From an uncultured Pelagibacteraceae bacterium (GTDB lineage Bacteria; Pseudomonadota; Alphaproteobacteria; Pelagibacterales; Pelagibacteraceae), in contig CACIKE010000003.1 in NCBI GenBank assembly GCA_902587155.1, positions 45,437 to 109,436 on the forward strand: a stretch of DNA of 64,000 nt, written 5' to 3'. Of this stretch, positions 26,742 through 39,897 are shown in pieces. The notes beneath the pieces were generated by a model that made no database searches, had not been told where the DNA came from, and was given only the letters and a program-made list of their open reading frames with translations. Both the position numbers and the translations under genes were made by a program. How positions within the stretch are numbered: the first letter of the stretch is position 1; every line of letters begins with the position of its first letter.

Positions 26742-27722
26742 ATGGAAAAAAAAATAAATTTGACAGTTGATAAGACCGAGAATGAGCTCCGTGTTGATAT
26801 TTTCATTAAAAAGAGAGAGGATATTATCAGTCGAACAAGAATAAAAAATCTTATTTTAGATAACAAGTTAAGGATAAATAATAAGGTAATAACTGATCCA
26901 TCGAAAAAAATTTTTTTTAATGATGAAATAGAATTGATCATACCTGAACCAAAAAAAGCTTCCTTAAAACCTTATGAGTTTAATTTAGATATAATATTTG
27001 AGGATAAAGATTTAATTGTTTTAAACAAACCGTCTGGAATAGTAATACATCCTGGTGCGGGTAATTTTGATAACACAATCGTAAATGCGCTTATGAATTA
27101 TAGTAAAAATTCTTTTTCTAACATAGGAGGTCAACTAAGACCTGGAATAGTGCATAGAATTGATAAAAATACATCTGGGTTAATTGTAATCGCAAAAAAT
27201 AATCAAACTCACGAACACCTCTCTAATCAGTTTAATAAACATACAATCCAAAGAGTTTACCAATTGTTAATCTGGGGTAAAATTAGACCATCTAAAGGTA
27301 TAATAGAAACCTTTATTACAAGAAGCTCAAAAAATAGACAAATGATGGAGGTTAGTAAAAGTAAAGGAAAAAAAGCAATTACAAATTACAAAACTTTAGA
27401 AATTTTTGAAAATAAAAATATTCCAACTTTTAGTTTATTAGAGTGTAAATTAGAAACAGGCCGGACTCATCAAATAAGAGTTCACATGAATTATTTAGGT
27501 AACAGTATAGTTGGTGATGATAAATATAAAAAAAAGTTTAAAAAACTTAAAGATATTGAACCATCATTAGAAAAAACTTTAACAAAATTAAACAGACAAT
27601 TTTTGCACGCTAAAACATTGGGCTTTATACATCCAAAAAAAAATAAGCAGATGATTTTTAATTCAATTTTACCGAATGAGCTTGAAATAATACTAAAAAC
27701 ACTCAGAAATATAGGTAAATAA
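26742..27722 (+). CDS. rluD: 23S rRNA pseudouridine synthase, RluD-like
   Basis: 326 residues from the ATG at 26742; the frame is open upstream but that part runs through tRNA-Arg and is not protein. An N-terminal S4 RNA-binding domain (~1-70) is followed by the RsuA/RluA catalytic domain with H-R-I-D-K-N-T-S-G (catalytic Asp ~ residue 138) and the C-terminal G-R-T-H-Q-I-R-V-H-M. In E. coli RluD modifies 23S U1911/1915/1917; the target here is by analogy. In E. coli-like order it would neighbour yfiH; here rpoH follows, an order I have seen in alphaproteobacteria. Confidence 0.88.
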   Translation: MEKKINLTVDKTENELRVDIFIKKREDIISRTRIKNLILDNKLRINNKVITDPSKKIFFNDEIELIIPEPKKASLKPYEFNLDIIFEDKDLIVLNKPSGIVIHPGAGNFDNTIVNALMNYSKNSFSNIGGQLRPGIVHRIDKNTSGLIVIAKNNQTHEHLSNQFNKHTIQRVYQLLIWGKIRPSKGIIETFITRSSKNRQMMEVSKSKGKKAITNYKTLEIFENKNIPTFSLLECKLETGRTHQIRVHMNYLGNSIVGDDKYKKKFKKLKDIEPSLEKTLTKLNRQFLHAKTLGFIHPKKNKQMIFNSILPNELEIILKTLRNIGK

Positions 27723-27762
27723 AACATTGAAAAATTTTTAATATTAATTAGATAAACTGTCT

Positions 27763-30757
<2,995 letters not shown>

Positions 30758-30758
30758 A

Positions 30759-32090
30759 TTATCTAATTTTTTTCAAAATAATATTTAAACATTTTACAAG
30801 AAGTTTTTTATTTTCACTTTCTCCCATAATTCTTATTTTAGCCTCTGTTCCAGATTTTCTTACAAGGACTCTGCCACTCCCTTTTATTAATTTTGAAGCT
30901 AGCCTAATAGATTTTTTAATTTCAGGTTTGTTGATTATATTTTTATCTTTTACTTCAATATTTTTAAGTAATTGTGGTGTTTTTTTAAAATTTTCAAAAA
31001 ATTCACTAGCTCTTTTTCCTTTTCTAAGAGCAAATAAAGACTCTAAGGCTACAAGTAAGCCATCTCCTGTAGTTGCAAATTTACCTAAAATAATATGTCC
31101 TGATTGTTCTCCACCTAAATTAAACTTATTTTTTTTCATTACCTCTTTTACATATCTATCACCAACATTAGCACGTATAAATTTTATTCTCTTTTTCTTG
31201 AAATACTTTTCAAGGCCATAATTAGACATTAATGTTCCTACAACCCCACCTTTTAACATTTTTTTGTTTTTCCACCTTGTTGCTAATGCAGCTATAATTT
31301 GGTCACCATCTATAATATTACTTTTTTCGTCACACATAATTACCCTGTCTGCATCACCATCTAGTGAAATACCTATATGAGCCTTATACTTTTTAACTGC
31401 AGATTTTATTTTTTCAGGAAATGTAGAACCACAATTTTTGTTAATATTTAATCCATTAGGATTAACTCCTATGGCAATCACCTTAGCTCCTAAAGATTTT
31501 AATAATTCTGGTCCAGCTTTGTACCCAGCGCCATTTGCACAATCAATTACAATTCTAAGTCCTCTTAAATTGAATTCTTTAGTAAAATTTTTTTTTAATA
31601 TCTTGATGTAATCATTTGTACCTGTCTCTAATCTTTTTACTCTACCTAATTTTTCTGGCTTAGAGAGATTTTTGATGATTTTTTTATCTATTAAACTTTC
31701 AATTTTTTTTTCTATTTTATCTGATAGTTTCATACCATCAGGACCAAATAGTTTTAATCCATTATCATGATGAGGATTATGAGAAGCTGTGATCATAATT
31801 CCCATGTTTGCCCTCATAGCTTTTGTTAGCATCGCTAAACCATTTGTGGGTAAAGGTCCTAAGGTAAATACATGCATACCTGCTGATGCTAATCCTGATA
31901 CAAGTGCTGGTTCTAAAGTGTATCCAGATAATCTAGTATCTTTTGCAATTATTGCGGTTTGTTTTCTTTTTTTTTGAGATTTAAAATATGTTCCACTAGC
32001 TAAGCCAAATTTAAAAAACATGTCTCCATTAATATTTTCACTGTTAATAGCTCCCCTAATACCATCAGTACCAAAATATTTTTTTGTCAT
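30759..32090 (-). CDS. glmM: Phosphoglucosamine mutase
   Basis: 443 residues. Interconverts glucosamine 6- and 1-phosphate for UDP-GlcNAc. Phospho-serine loop T-A-S-H-N-P-H-H-D-N-G (active Ser ~ residue 100), metal loop D-G-D-A-D-R, sugar-binding G-E-Q-S-G-H and C-terminal phosphate site R-K-S-G-T-E-A. N terminus F-G-T-D-G-I-R-G is diagnostic. Neighbours folP and ftsH in the order ftsH-folP-glmM known from many proteobacteria. Confidence 0.96.
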   Translation of the reverse strand: MTKKYFGTDGIRGAINSENINGDMFFKFGLASGTYFKSQKKRKQTAIIAKDTRLSGYTLEPALVSGLASAGMHVFTLGPLPTNGLAMLTKAMRANMGIMITASHNPHHDNGLKLFGPDGMKLSDKIEKKIESLIDKKIIKNLSKPEKLGRVKRLETGTNDYIKILKKNFTKEFNLRGLRIVIDCANGAGYKAGPELLKSLGAKVIAIGVNPNGLNINKNCGSTFPEKIKSAVKKYKAHIGISLDGDADRVIMCDEKSNIIDGDQIIAALATRWKNKKMLKGGVVGTLMSNYGLEKYFKKKRIKFIRANVGDRYVKEVMKKNKFNLGGEQSGHIILGKFATTGDGLLVALESLFALRKGKRASEFFENFKKTPQLLKNIEVKDKNIINKPEIKKSIRLASKLIKGSGRVLVRKSGTEAKIRIMGESENKKLLVKCLNIILKKIR

Positions 32091-33145
32091 TAATTATTTA
32101 TTATATTCTTAAAGATCTTTAAGCCTTGTATTGTTTCATTAACATCATGAATTCTTAAAATTTGAACACCTTGCATCATAAGATAAATTGATGATGCTAT
32201 TGTTCCCCCAATTCTGAATTTACTATCATTTTTTCCAGATATCTCCTTAATGAATCTTTTTCTTGAATTACCTACAAGTATAGGAAAACCAAGAGAATGG
32301 AAAATAGAAATATTGCGTATCAAACTCATATTATGTTTCAAATTTTTTCCAAAACCTATACCAGGATCTAGAATAATTTTATTATGCTTAATACCCTTCA
32401 ATCTTAGAAGTTTTATTTTTTTTTCAAAAAAATCGTATATGTCTAGTAACTCATTTTTATATCTAGGATTTTTTTGCATATTTTCAGGAGTTCCTTGTGA
32501 ATGCTGAATTACAAAGGGTACTTTATATTTCTTTAATATATTTAAAGTTTGATTGTCAAATTCTAATCCTGATATATCATTAATCAATTTTACTCCTAAA
32601 TTTATTCCTTTACTCATAATTCTAGACTTTCTGGTGTCTAAAGAAATTGGTATTTTTTTTTTAATTAATGATTTTAAAATTGTTTCAATTCTTTGCCATT
32701 CTAAATTTTCTCTAATTACTTTTGATCCTGGGCGTGTCGACTCACCACCAATATCAATCAAATTTGCACCGCAGTTAAATAAACTAATCGCATGATTAAT
32801 TCCTTTTTTTTTTGAATTAAATTTTCCACCATCTGAAAAGCTATCAGGTGTTAAATTTAATACACCCATTATATTGGGCATCTTTGTAAAATTTAAATTT
32901 GAAAAATTTTTTTTTTTTGATTTAATTTTTTTTAAATCAGAATTAATTTTTCTCCTAGTTAATTTAGGCAAATATTTTATTTGATTAACAAATATCTTTT
33001 TTTTTGAATTTCTTGTAATTATCTCTATTTGATCAAATGAAATTTCTTTGATACCGTTAAGTGGTACAGTTTTATTTCTATTAACTAATTTTTTAGAGCT
33101 ATTTCCATAGTAGAGATTACACACTCTTGTGTAATGTCTAGACAT
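32090..33145 (-). CDS. folP: Dihydropteroate synthase with N-terminal extension
   Basis: 351 residues. The canonical barrel starts only near residue 90 with I-M-G-V-L-N-L-T-P-D-S-F-S-D-G-G; D-I-G-G-E-S-T-R-P-G, L-D-T-R-K-S, D-P-G-I-G-F-G-K and G-N-S-R-K complete the pterin/pABA site. The first ~88 residues have no recognisable motif, are lysine-rich and may be a separate small domain. Condenses pABA with hydroxymethyl-dihydropterin pyrophosphate. Abuts glmM (1-nt overlap) and lies 5 bp after ftsH. Confidence 0.92.
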   Translation of the reverse strand: MSRHYTRVCNLYYGNSSKKLVNRNKTVPLNGIKEISFDQIEIITRNSKKKIFVNQIKYLPKLTRRKINSDLKKIKSKKKNFSNLNFTKMPNIMGVLNLTPDSFSDGGKFNSKKKGINHAISLFNCGANLIDIGGESTRPGSKVIRENLEWQRIETILKSLIKKKIPISLDTRKSRIMSKGINLGVKLINDISGLEFDNQTLNILKKYKVPFVIQHSQGTPENMQKNPRYKNELLDIYDFFEKKIKLLRLKGIKHNKIILDPGIGFGKNLKHNMSLIRNISIFHSLGFPILVGNSRKRFIKEISGKNDSKFRIGGTIASSIYLMMQGVQILRIHDVNETIQGLKIFKNIINN

Positions 33146-33150
33146 TAAGA

Positions 33151-35052
33151 TTAATGTACAATTTTAGGTTTAAGTCCCATTGCACCTAATGCAGAGCTCT
33201 TATCATCGTCAACTTTTAGATCTTGTTTATCAGCAGGGTATATGTTTTTTGTAATTATATTTTCGATTTCTTCACCTGTTAACGTTTCATATGTCATGAG
33301 AGCTTTTGCAATTTTATGTAAATCGTCAATTTTTTCGGTTAATATTTCTTTAGCTTTATTATAGCCCTCATCAACTAATTTTCTGATTTCTTTATCTATT
33401 TTTTGAGCCACTTCCTCAGAAACTGATTGTGTTTGAGTTACAGATCTTCCTAAGAAAACTTCTTCTTGATTTTCACCATACTCAACTGGACCCATTTCTT
33501 CACTCATACCGTATTTTGTAACCATGGCTCTCGCAAGTTGAGTTGCTTGATTTATATCTGAACCACTCCCTCCACCTGCGCCAGTTGAAATATTATCTTT
33601 TCCAAAAATTACTTCCTCCGCTACTCTTCCACCAAAACAGACTGCTAATCTTGCTTTCAAATATTTTATTGAATGACCATGTTTGTCTCTTTCAGGTAAA
33701 TTCATTACCATTCCTAAAGCTCGACCTCTTGGTATAATTGTTGCTTTATGTATTGGGTCGTAACTAGGCATATTAAAAGAAACTAAAGCATGTCCGCCTT
33801 CATGATATGCCGTCAATTTCTTCTCATCTTCAGTCATAACCATTGATCGTCTTTCAGCTCCCATCATTACTTTATCCTTTGCTTCTTCAAATTCATTTAA
33901 AGTAACAATCCTTTTATTTTTTCTAGCCGCTAACAATGCAGACTCATTAACTAAATTAGCTAGATCAGCACCCGAAAATCCAGGAGTTCCTCTAGCTATA
34001 GTTCTCAAATTTACATCAGGAGCCATCTTGATCTTTTTAACGTGCACTTTAAGGATTTTTTCTCTTCCAATTATATCTGGGTTAGAAACTACAACTTGTC
34101 TATCAAATCTACCTGGTCTTAATAATGCTGGATCAAGAACATCCGGCCTGTTTGTTGCTGCAATTATAATGACACCCTCGTTAGTGTCAAAACCATCCAT
34201 CTCAACAAGAAGCTGATTAAGGGTTTGTTCCCTTTCATCGTTACCTCCACCTAGACCTGCGCCTCGACTTCTTCCAACCGCATCAATTTCATCAATAAAT
34301 ATTATACAAGGCGAATTTTTTTTTCCTTGCTCGAACATGTCTCTCACTCTAGATGCTCCCACACCAACGAACATTTCTACGAAATCTGATCCAGAGATTG
34401 TAAAGAAAGGAACACCTGCTTCACCAGCAATTGCTCTAGCTAATAAAGTTTTTCCTGTTCCTGGAGGACCAACAAGAAGTGCACCTCTAGGTATTTTTCC
34501 ACCCAATCTGCTAAATTTTTTTGGATCTTTTAAAAACTCAACAATTTCCTCTACTTCCTCTTTAGCTTCTTCTACTCCAGCAACATCGTTAAATGTTACC
34601 TTGCCTTTCATTTCATTCATCATTTTTGCTTTAGATCTTCCAAAGCCCATCGCTCCACCTTTTCCACCTTGCATTTGTCTCATAAAGAAAATCCAAACTG
34701 CTATTAATAATAACATTGGAAACCATGAGAGTAGGACACCAAATAATGAAGGCATCTTTTCCTCTATAGGTGCTGCAGATATACTCACACCCTTCTCAGA
34801 AAGTTTTTCTATTAAATTAGGATCATTTGGTGAATAAGTTTTAAAACTTTTCCCATTTGCATATACACCATTTATGTTGTTTCCTTGAATCTCAACTTTT
34901 AATACCTCGCCTTGTTCTACAGACTCCAAAAATTCTGAGAAAATTACTTCATTAGAACTTCTTATGTTTGCTTGAGGATTTTTAAACATATTGTAGAGAC
35001 CAATCGTTAAAAAAACGATTATTGCCCACATTGCTAAGTTTTTAAGATTCAT
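33151..35052 (-). CDS. ftsH: ATP-dependent zinc metalloprotease FtsH
   Basis: 633 residues. Two N-terminal membrane helices (~6-24 and ~108-126) flank a periplasmic domain. AAA+ module: G-P-P-G-T-G-K-T Walker A (~193), I-D-E-I-D-A Walker B, second region of homology R-P-G-R-F-D-R. The zinc protease motif is H-E-G-G-H (~418), a variant of the usual HEAGH that keeps HExxH. Degrades membrane proteins and regulators including RpoH in other proteobacteria. It follows tilS, as in many proteobacteria. Confidence 0.97.
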   Translation of the reverse strand: MNLKNLAMWAIIVFLTIGLYNMFKNPQANIRSSNEVIFSEFLESVEQGEVLKVEIQGNNINGVYANGKSFKTYSPNDPNLIEKLSEKGVSISAAPIEEKMPSLFGVLLSWFPMLLLIAVWIFFMRQMQGGKGGAMGFGRSKAKMMNEMKGKVTFNDVAGVEEAKEEVEEIVEFLKDPKKFSRLGGKIPRGALLVGPPGTGKTLLARAIAGEAGVPFFTISGSDFVEMFVGVGASRVRDMFEQGKKNSPCIIFIDEIDAVGRSRGAGLGGGNDEREQTLNQLLVEMDGFDTNEGVIIIAATNRPDVLDPALLRPGRFDRQVVVSNPDIIGREKILKVHVKKIKMAPDVNLRTIARGTPGFSGADLANLVNESALLAARKNKRIVTLNEFEEAKDKVMMGAERRSMVMTEDEKKLTAYHEGGHALVSFNMPSYDPIHKATIIPRGRALGMVMNLPERDKHGHSIKYLKARLAVCFGGRVAEEVIFGKDNISTGAGGGSGSDINQATQLARAMVTKYGMSEEMGPVEYGENQEEVFLGRSVTQTQSVSEEVAQKIDKEIRKLVDEGYNKAKEILTEKIDDLHKIAKALMTYETLTGEEIENIITKNIYPADKQDLKVDDDKSSALGAMGLKPKIVH

Positions 35053-35094
35053 GGCTATAAGATAAGAATTATTATAAATTTAACAAGTCTATTT

Positions 35095-36123
35095 TTACAC
35101 CTCTTTTGTTAAAATCACAGTGTGATTTACCATCTTAATGACGCATCCTCCCAATGTTTCTTTTCTTAGTTTCTGCTCTTTAATTTTACTCAAAATATTC
35201 TCTATTTTTTTACCTCTCACGAAATTCGGCTTTTTTCCCACTAAATGAATTAAATCGGATAGGGATCTAAAAATGACCTCATGTGAATTGTCAAAAAAAT
35301 TATCTTTTAATTTAAGTTCATTTTTTCTGTAGTTAAAAATCGAGTTTTCTCTCTTATTCTTTTCAATATAAAACTTTATTGATTGGTCCGACTTTTTTAA
35401 ATTTTCTATTGTTAATTGAAATTTTTTCTTATCAAGTCCGAAATCCTCAAATCTCTTAATTAAGTTTCTTACTTTGATTCTATTAAATTTGATATCATCA
35501 TTAGTTGGATCATCCACATAAAAATTAAATATAAATTTTGATAAAAATATTAAATCTCTTTTTTCAAATTCAATCAAAGGTCTAATTAAATTTATATTTT
35601 CAATTTGAGTATTTGTCCCAAGTGATACAAGTCCTTTTAAACCACTACCCCTAGCCATTCTTAAAAAAAAGTTTTCAATTACATCATCTATATGATGACC
35701 TAAAACTAAGTTGCTAATTTTAAGTTTTTTACATTTTAAGAATAAAAGCTCATATCTTTTACTCCTTGCTAAGGATTGAATATTGCTCACAGGTTTTTTT
35801 CCCTTCCAAAAAAGAACTTGAGAATTGATTTTTAAAGATTTAAGAATTTTTTTCACTTTATAAGCCTCATAAGTAGACTCTTTTCTAAGCTTATGATCTA
35901 CAATAAAATACCTTGGATTTAAGTTTTTTTTTAAAGCATATACTTTTGTTAAAAAAGCTAGTGCCAAACTATCTGCCCCTCCAGACACTGCAACTATAAA
36001 ATTAGTGTCTATTTTGAATGACTTTTCAAATTTTTTAAAAATTTTATTTACTTTATGATTTAAAATTTTTGATTTATAGATTTTAGGAATTTTTTTTCTT
36101 ACACTCAAATTTTTGAGACTCAT
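35095..36123 (-). CDS. tilS: tRNA(Ile)-lysidine synthase
   Basis: 342 residues taking the ATG at 36123; the frame also opens at 36180, deeper inside cpoB. N-type ATP pyrophosphatase P-loop S-G-G-A-D-S-L-A-L-A (~47-56), followed by D-H-K-L-R, L-A-x-S-x-R-Y-E and G-H-H-I-D-D-V-I-E-N-F-F-L-R. Converts C34 of tRNA-Ile(CAU) to lysidine so that it reads AUA. The 5' end overlaps the 3' end of cpoB by ~41 nt, unusually long even here. The C-terminal part is short and weakly conserved. Confidence 0.9.
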   Translation of the reverse strand: MSLKNLSVRKKIPKIYKSKILNHKVNKIFKKFEKSFKIDTNFIVAVSGGADSLALAFLTKVYALKKNLNPRYFIVDHKLRKESTYEAYKVKKILKSLKINSQVLFWKGKKPVSNIQSLARSKRYELLFLKCKKLKISNLVLGHHIDDVIENFFLRMARGSGLKGLVSLGTNTQIENINLIRPLIEFEKRDLIFLSKFIFNFYVDDPTNDDIKFNRIKVRNLIKRFEDFGLDKKKFQLTIENLKKSDQSIKFYIEKNKRENSIFNYRKNELKLKDNFFDNSHEVIFRSLSDLIHLVGKKPNFVRGKKIENILSKIKEQKLRKETLGGCVIKMVNHTVILTKEV

Positions 36124-37072
36124 ACTTTGCTTTTTGAATAACAGACTGATTTGCGTCTGGGTATTGTTTTTCAACACCACTTATCATTTTACAGCCTTGA
36201 TCTTTTTCTCCAATCTGTATCATTGATACACCTAGCTTTAATAAATTAATAGGAGCTTTTTCTCCTTTTGGGTATTTTTGATAACCCTCTAAATAAGCTG
36301 AAGCAGCATCAGTATATAATTGTCTTATTCTAAATGTTTCAGCATACCAATATTGTGCGTTACCTGCCAATTTATGATCAGGATTAGAAATTACAAATTC
36401 TCTAAATGCTCTTTCAGCAGTAGGGTAATCTCCAACTTTTAAGAAACTCGTCGCAAATTCATATTGCTCAGGAGCTGAAACATCTGGTAAAATTTTTTCT
36501 TCTGCTTGAAATGTCTCAGTAACGATTGTTGCAGTCGTTTCAACTGATTGTATTTTTTGAGTTGTATCGCTTGTAGAATTATCTTTATAAGATATTGAAC
36601 CTAAATCTTGTGGTTGAGATGAGCCTGGTAAAATTTCTGTATCTGTTTCTGAACTTTTTTTTTTAGTCAAATTTATAGTTTCACCATTTGATAAAGCGGT
36701 TTCTAAATCTTGAAATCTAAGTTGATTATCTGATTGAACTTTAGAAAGTCTATTTGATAACTTATCTAGCTTAAAATTTATTTCTTCAAATTTATTAGTG
36801 AGTTCCTGAAACTGATTTTCAATTTCAGATAATTTCAACAAATGTCTTGTAAGTACATCCTCAGAGTTATTATCAACGCTTGATAAAGCTGAATTGGTGT
36901 TATTGAATTCACTTGAATTTGAATAAACAGCTTTTTCAAGAGTTTTCAAATCTTTTTTGATTATCTCGAGTGTATCGTAAATATTATGATTATCAGCGAG
37001 AGATGGATAAAAAATTAAAAAATTAAGTAAAAAAAAAATTTTGAATTTTAATAATTCTTTAAAGTATCTCAT
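36083..37072 (-). CDS. cpoB: Tol-Pal-associated periplasmic protein CpoB (YbgF)
   Basis: 329 residues. Signal peptide ~1-27 (cleavage near S-L-A-D), a coiled-coil trimerisation region (~30-125), a polar Ser/Thr/Gln linker, and C-terminal TPR repeats (~200-325) containing E-Q-Y-E-F-A-T-S-F-L-K-V-G-D-Y and N-A-Q-Y-W-Y-A-E-T. Coordinates outer-membrane constriction with peptidoglycan synthesis in E. coli. Last gene of tol-pal, but a strong terminator lies between pal and this gene. Confidence 0.9.
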   Translation of the reverse strand: MRYFKELLKFKIFFLLNFLIFYPSLADNHNIYDTLEIIKKDLKTLEKAVYSNSSEFNNTNSALSSVDNNSEDVLTRHLLKLSEIENQFQELTNKFEEINFKLDKLSNRLSKVQSDNQLRFQDLETALSNGETINLTKKKSSETDTEILPGSSQPQDLGSISYKDNSTSDTTQKIQSVETTATIVTETFQAEEKILPDVSAPEQYEFATSFLKVGDYPTAERAFREFVISNPDHKLAGNAQYWYAETFRIRQLYTDAASAYLEGYQKYPKGEKAPINLLKLGVSMIQIGEKDQGCKMISGVEKQYPDANQSVIQKAKYESQKFECKKKNS

Positions 37073-37100
37073 TCAATTAGGTTATGTCTAAAATAATGGC

Positions 37101-37141
37101 AAAAAAAAGACCTCTTAAATCATTATAATTTAAGAGGTCTT
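37101..37141 (-). terminator. Intrinsic terminator after pal
   Basis: Perfect 14-bp inverted repeat 37107-37120 / 37128-37141 (AAGACCTCTTAAAT) with a 7-nt loop. On the minus strand it is followed by eight U (complement of 37101-37108). It sits between pal and cpoB, so cpoB must depend on read-through or a promoter of its own. Confidence 0.9.
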
Positions 37142-37157
37142 AGTATTAATTAAGTAT

Positions 37158-37637
37158 TTAATTTGCTTTGACTGTAACAGATCTTCTATTTTTTGACCAA
37201 GCTAATGGGTTAGACCCAGAGTCAACAGGTCTTTCTTTACCATAACTCAAAACTGAAATTCTGTCAGAAGATATTCCGTAAGTCATTAAATAATCTTTAG
37301 CTGCATTAGCTCTTCTCTCGCCTAATGCTAAGTTATATTCTCTTGTTCCTCTTTCGTCAGCATGTCCTTCTAAAACAATTGTAATTTTAGAATTTTTTCT
37401 TAACCATGCAGCTTGCTTTCTAAGAGTTTCTCTAGAAGCTGTAGTTAAAACTGACTCGTTAGTTGCAAAAAATACTCTATCAGGAACACCTGAGGCTAAG
37501 TACTCAACTGTATCTGTTCCAGTGTAAACATCACCTTGCATTTGCCCTGTAGATTTTTTTGATGTAGCACATGCAGAGAGTGCTAAACACGCAACTACTA
37601 TTAAAAATCCGTTTTTTAGAATTTTGCTTAATTTCAT
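37158..37637 (-). CDS. pal: Peptidoglycan-associated lipoprotein Pal
   Basis: 159 residues. Lipoprotein signal with lipobox L-S-A-C, lipidated Cys23. The OmpA-type peptidoglycan-binding domain includes F-F-A-T-N-E-S, L-E-G-H-A-D-E-R-G-T-R-E-Y-N-L-A-L-G-E-R-R-A and S-Y-G-K-E-R-P. Anchors the outer membrane to the wall and works with TolB. Preceded by a good Shine-Dalgarno (AAGGAG, ~6 nt from ATG), rare in this window, and followed by a strong terminator. Confidence 0.97.
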   Translation of the reverse strand: MKLSKILKNGFLIVVACLALSACATSKKSTGQMQGDVYTGTDTVEYLASGVPDRVFFATNESVLTTASRETLRKQAAWLRKNSKITIVLEGHADERGTREYNLALGERRANAAKDYLMTYGISSDRISVLSYGKERPVDSGSNPLAWSKNRRSVTVKAN

Positions 37638-37723
37638 TATTACTCCTTGATCAATATTTCTTTAATCTTAGTTTTTCACAACTAATTAGATCTTTCAAGG
37701 CTAAAAATCAAGCGAATTAATTA

Positions 37724-39064
37724 TTAATTACTTAATAAAGATGACCATGATGGGTCTGATCCATCAGTTGGAGTAGGAACTTGTCTCTCATTATAGCCCG
37801 TTAAATCTATAGACCATAATTTTGCAGAAAAACCCTTTCCTTTAGAATCTGTTTTTGTCTCCCTATAAAAAATCAGAACTCTCCCATTGGGTGACCAGGA
37901 TGGAGCTTCTTGATAGAAATTTTCAGTTAATAATCTTTCACCACTTCCATCAGTTCTCATTACTCCTATATAAAATTTTCCTTTATGTAATTTTGTAAAT
38001 GCGATTAGATCACCTCTTGGAGACCAAACTGGAGTACCATAAATTCCTTTACCAAAAGATATTCTTTTAACATTACTTCCATCACTCTTCATTACGTAAA
38101 TTTGTTGATAACCACTTCTGTCAGAGTTGAAAGAAATAAATTTTCCATCTGGAGAATATGAAGGTGATGTATCTATAGATGGATGATTGGTAATTTTTTC
38201 AACTATTCTATTTTCTAAATCCATTGTGTAAATTTCAGAATTACCATCCTTAGCAAAACTCATAATTATTTTTTTTCCATCTGGGGAAAATCTTGGTGCA
38301 AAAGTCATACCAGGAAAATCTCCTACAACTTCTTGGGTTCCTGTTTCAATGTCCAGCAAATAAACTCTTGGTAAATTTCTAAAATATGAAAGATAAGTTA
38401 CCATTTGACTAGTTGGATTAAATCTTGGAGTTAAAACAAGTTCATTTCCTAATGTTAAAAATTTATTGTTAGCACCATCTTGATCCATAATAGCTAATTT
38501 TTTTACTCTTTGAGTTTTAGGTCCCTCTTCTGCAACATATATTATTCTTGTATCAAAATATCCCTTTTCACCAGTTAATCTCTCATAAACTTTATCTGTA
38601 ATTATATGACCAACACGTCTCCAATTATTTGGAACAGTTGTAAAAGCTAGCGCCATCATTTCTTTACCTGCAAGCACATCCCACAATCTAAATTCTACTC
38701 TTAGTTTTTCCTCCACATAACTAACATTTCCAGTGATCAAAGCCTGAGCTTTAATTAAGTTCCAATCTTCAAATCTTGGTTTTAAATTTGCAATATCTGG
38801 TTCTTGCAAAAAAGCATCTTTATTCAATGGATTAAATAATCCTGATACCTTTAAATTATTTTCTACAATAGAAGAGATTTCAGAGCCAATATTTTTCTTT
38901 TTTAAAATATTCTCAAAATTTTTTCTTGATTCCTCATCTATAGACAGTGGAGAAACTGCAATAGGTAATGGGTTTAGATTACCCCTTGTTATATCAACCT
39001 CAATTAAACCAAACGATTTTACTGGTATTAAAATTATAATTAAAGTTATTAAAAAATTTTTCAT
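37724..39064 (-). CDS. tolB: Tol-Pal system beta-propeller protein TolB
   Basis: 446 residues. Signal peptide ~1-20, N-terminal TolB domain starting I-E-V-D-I-T-R-G, then a six-bladed propeller with repeated P-x-(F/W)-S-P-D/N-G motifs (F-S-P-D-G-K, Y-S-P-D-G-K, W-S-P-R-G-D, W-S-P-N-G-R). Periplasmic partner of Pal and TolA. Separated from pal by 86 bp, which may hold a pal promoter, and from tolA by 16 bp. Confidence 0.96.
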   Translation of the reverse strand: MKNFLITLIIILIPVKSFGLIEVDITRGNLNPLPIAVSPLSIDEESRKNFENILKKKNIGSEISSIVENNLKVSGLFNPLNKDAFLQEPDIANLKPRFEDWNLIKAQALITGNVSYVEEKLRVEFRLWDVLAGKEMMALAFTTVPNNWRRVGHIITDKVYERLTGEKGYFDTRIIYVAEEGPKTQRVKKLAIMDQDGANNKFLTLGNELVLTPRFNPTSQMVTYLSYFRNLPRVYLLDIETGTQEVVGDFPGMTFAPRFSPDGKKIIMSFAKDGNSEIYTMDLENRIVEKITNHPSIDTSPSYSPDGKFISFNSDRSGYQQIYVMKSDGSNVKRISFGKGIYGTPVWSPRGDLIAFTKLHKGKFYIGVMRTDGSGERLLTENFYQEAPSWSPNGRVLIFYRETKTDSKGKGFSAKLWSIDLTGYNERQVPTPTDGSDPSWSSLLSN

Positions 39065-39080
39065 TTTTTTATAGATTATA

Positions 39081-39890
39081 TTAACCTTCTAGCATTTCTC
39101 TTGCATCAAAATTTAACTGTAATTGTTTCCATCTTTCATAACCAGTGCTAGGAACTCTTAAAGGCTGACACAATTTAATAGCTCTCAAAGCACTTTCTGC
39201 TAATACTTTATAAAATCCTTGTCCTGGCTTATTCATTCTAGCATGATCTAAAATTTCTGACTTAATTACCGACCCATCTGGTTTTAATTCAAGTTTTATT
39301 CTGACAAGTAAATTTTCATTATATGGTAGTCCAAGTGGAATACTCCAACAACCAAAAATTTGTGCTTTTAATGCATCTTCCTCACTTAATGATAGCCCTG
39401 TATTCTCAAAATTTTTATTTTGGTCTTGGCTTAAATCTGGATTTTTCTTTAAAGTCTCTGCTTTGCTTTCTTTAGATTTATCAATCAAAGCAGCAATGTT
39501 ATTTGGATCAAATAATTCCTCCTTTTCAAATTCAGAAACTTGCTTTACTTCATTGTCAACTTTTTCGGGGTTTTGTTTATCCTCTTTTATTTTTTCAACT
39601 TTCTTTACTTTGTCTTCTGGCATTGGGATAGCATCGGGCTTGATTTTCTTAACTTTTTTAGGTGGAGCTTGTTCTGATACTAATTTTTTTTCTTTTTCTT
39701 TTACTTTTTCAATTATTTTTTTTGCTTTGGGTGCAAATGGAATATTTGTTTTTTCAGTTATTTGAATTAATTCTACTGAAACGATTGGAGGAAGATCAAT
39801 TGGTTTTTTTGCTAAAAAAGGAAGACTCATTGCCGTTAAAAAAATAACAAATAGGTGTAAAACAGATGAAATTACAATACTCCTATTCAC
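39081..39890 (-). CDS. tolA: Tol-Pal system protein TolA (short form)
   Basis: 269 residues. A single N-terminal transmembrane anchor (~5-27), a short P/K/E-rich periplasmic spacer (~60-140) and a C-terminal TonB/TolA-like domain with C-W-S-I-P-x-G-L-P and two conserved cysteines (~184 and ~241) in positions typical of alphaproteobacterial TolA. Shorter than the ~420-residue E. coli protein because the helical domain is reduced. Transmits TolQR energy to TolB/Pal. Confidence 0.92.
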   Translation of the reverse strand: MNRSIVISSVLHLFVIFLTAMSLPFLAKKPIDLPPIVSVELIQITEKTNIPFAPKAKKIIEKVKEKEKKLVSEQAPPKKVKKIKPDAIPMPEDKVKKVEKIKEDKQNPEKVDNEVKQVSEFEKEELFDPNNIAALIDKSKESKAETLKKNPDLSQDQNKNFENTGLSLSEEDALKAQIFGCWSIPLGLPYNENLLVRIKLELKPDGSVIKSEILDHARMNKPGQGFYKVLAESALRAIKLCQPLRVPSTGYERWKQLQLNFDAREMLEG

Positions 39891-39897
39891 AAAAAAA

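Noticed and set aside
27727..27758. rpoH promoter TTGAAA / TAAACT
   Set aside because: Spacer is 20 bp and the start would fall at or after the first ATG; not convincing.
34337..34837. 166-codon frame opposite ftsH, and similar long antisense frames opposite dxs, pntA1, aroC and tolA
   Set aside because: They mirror strongly conserved genes in the opposite frame, have no start context and no family features.
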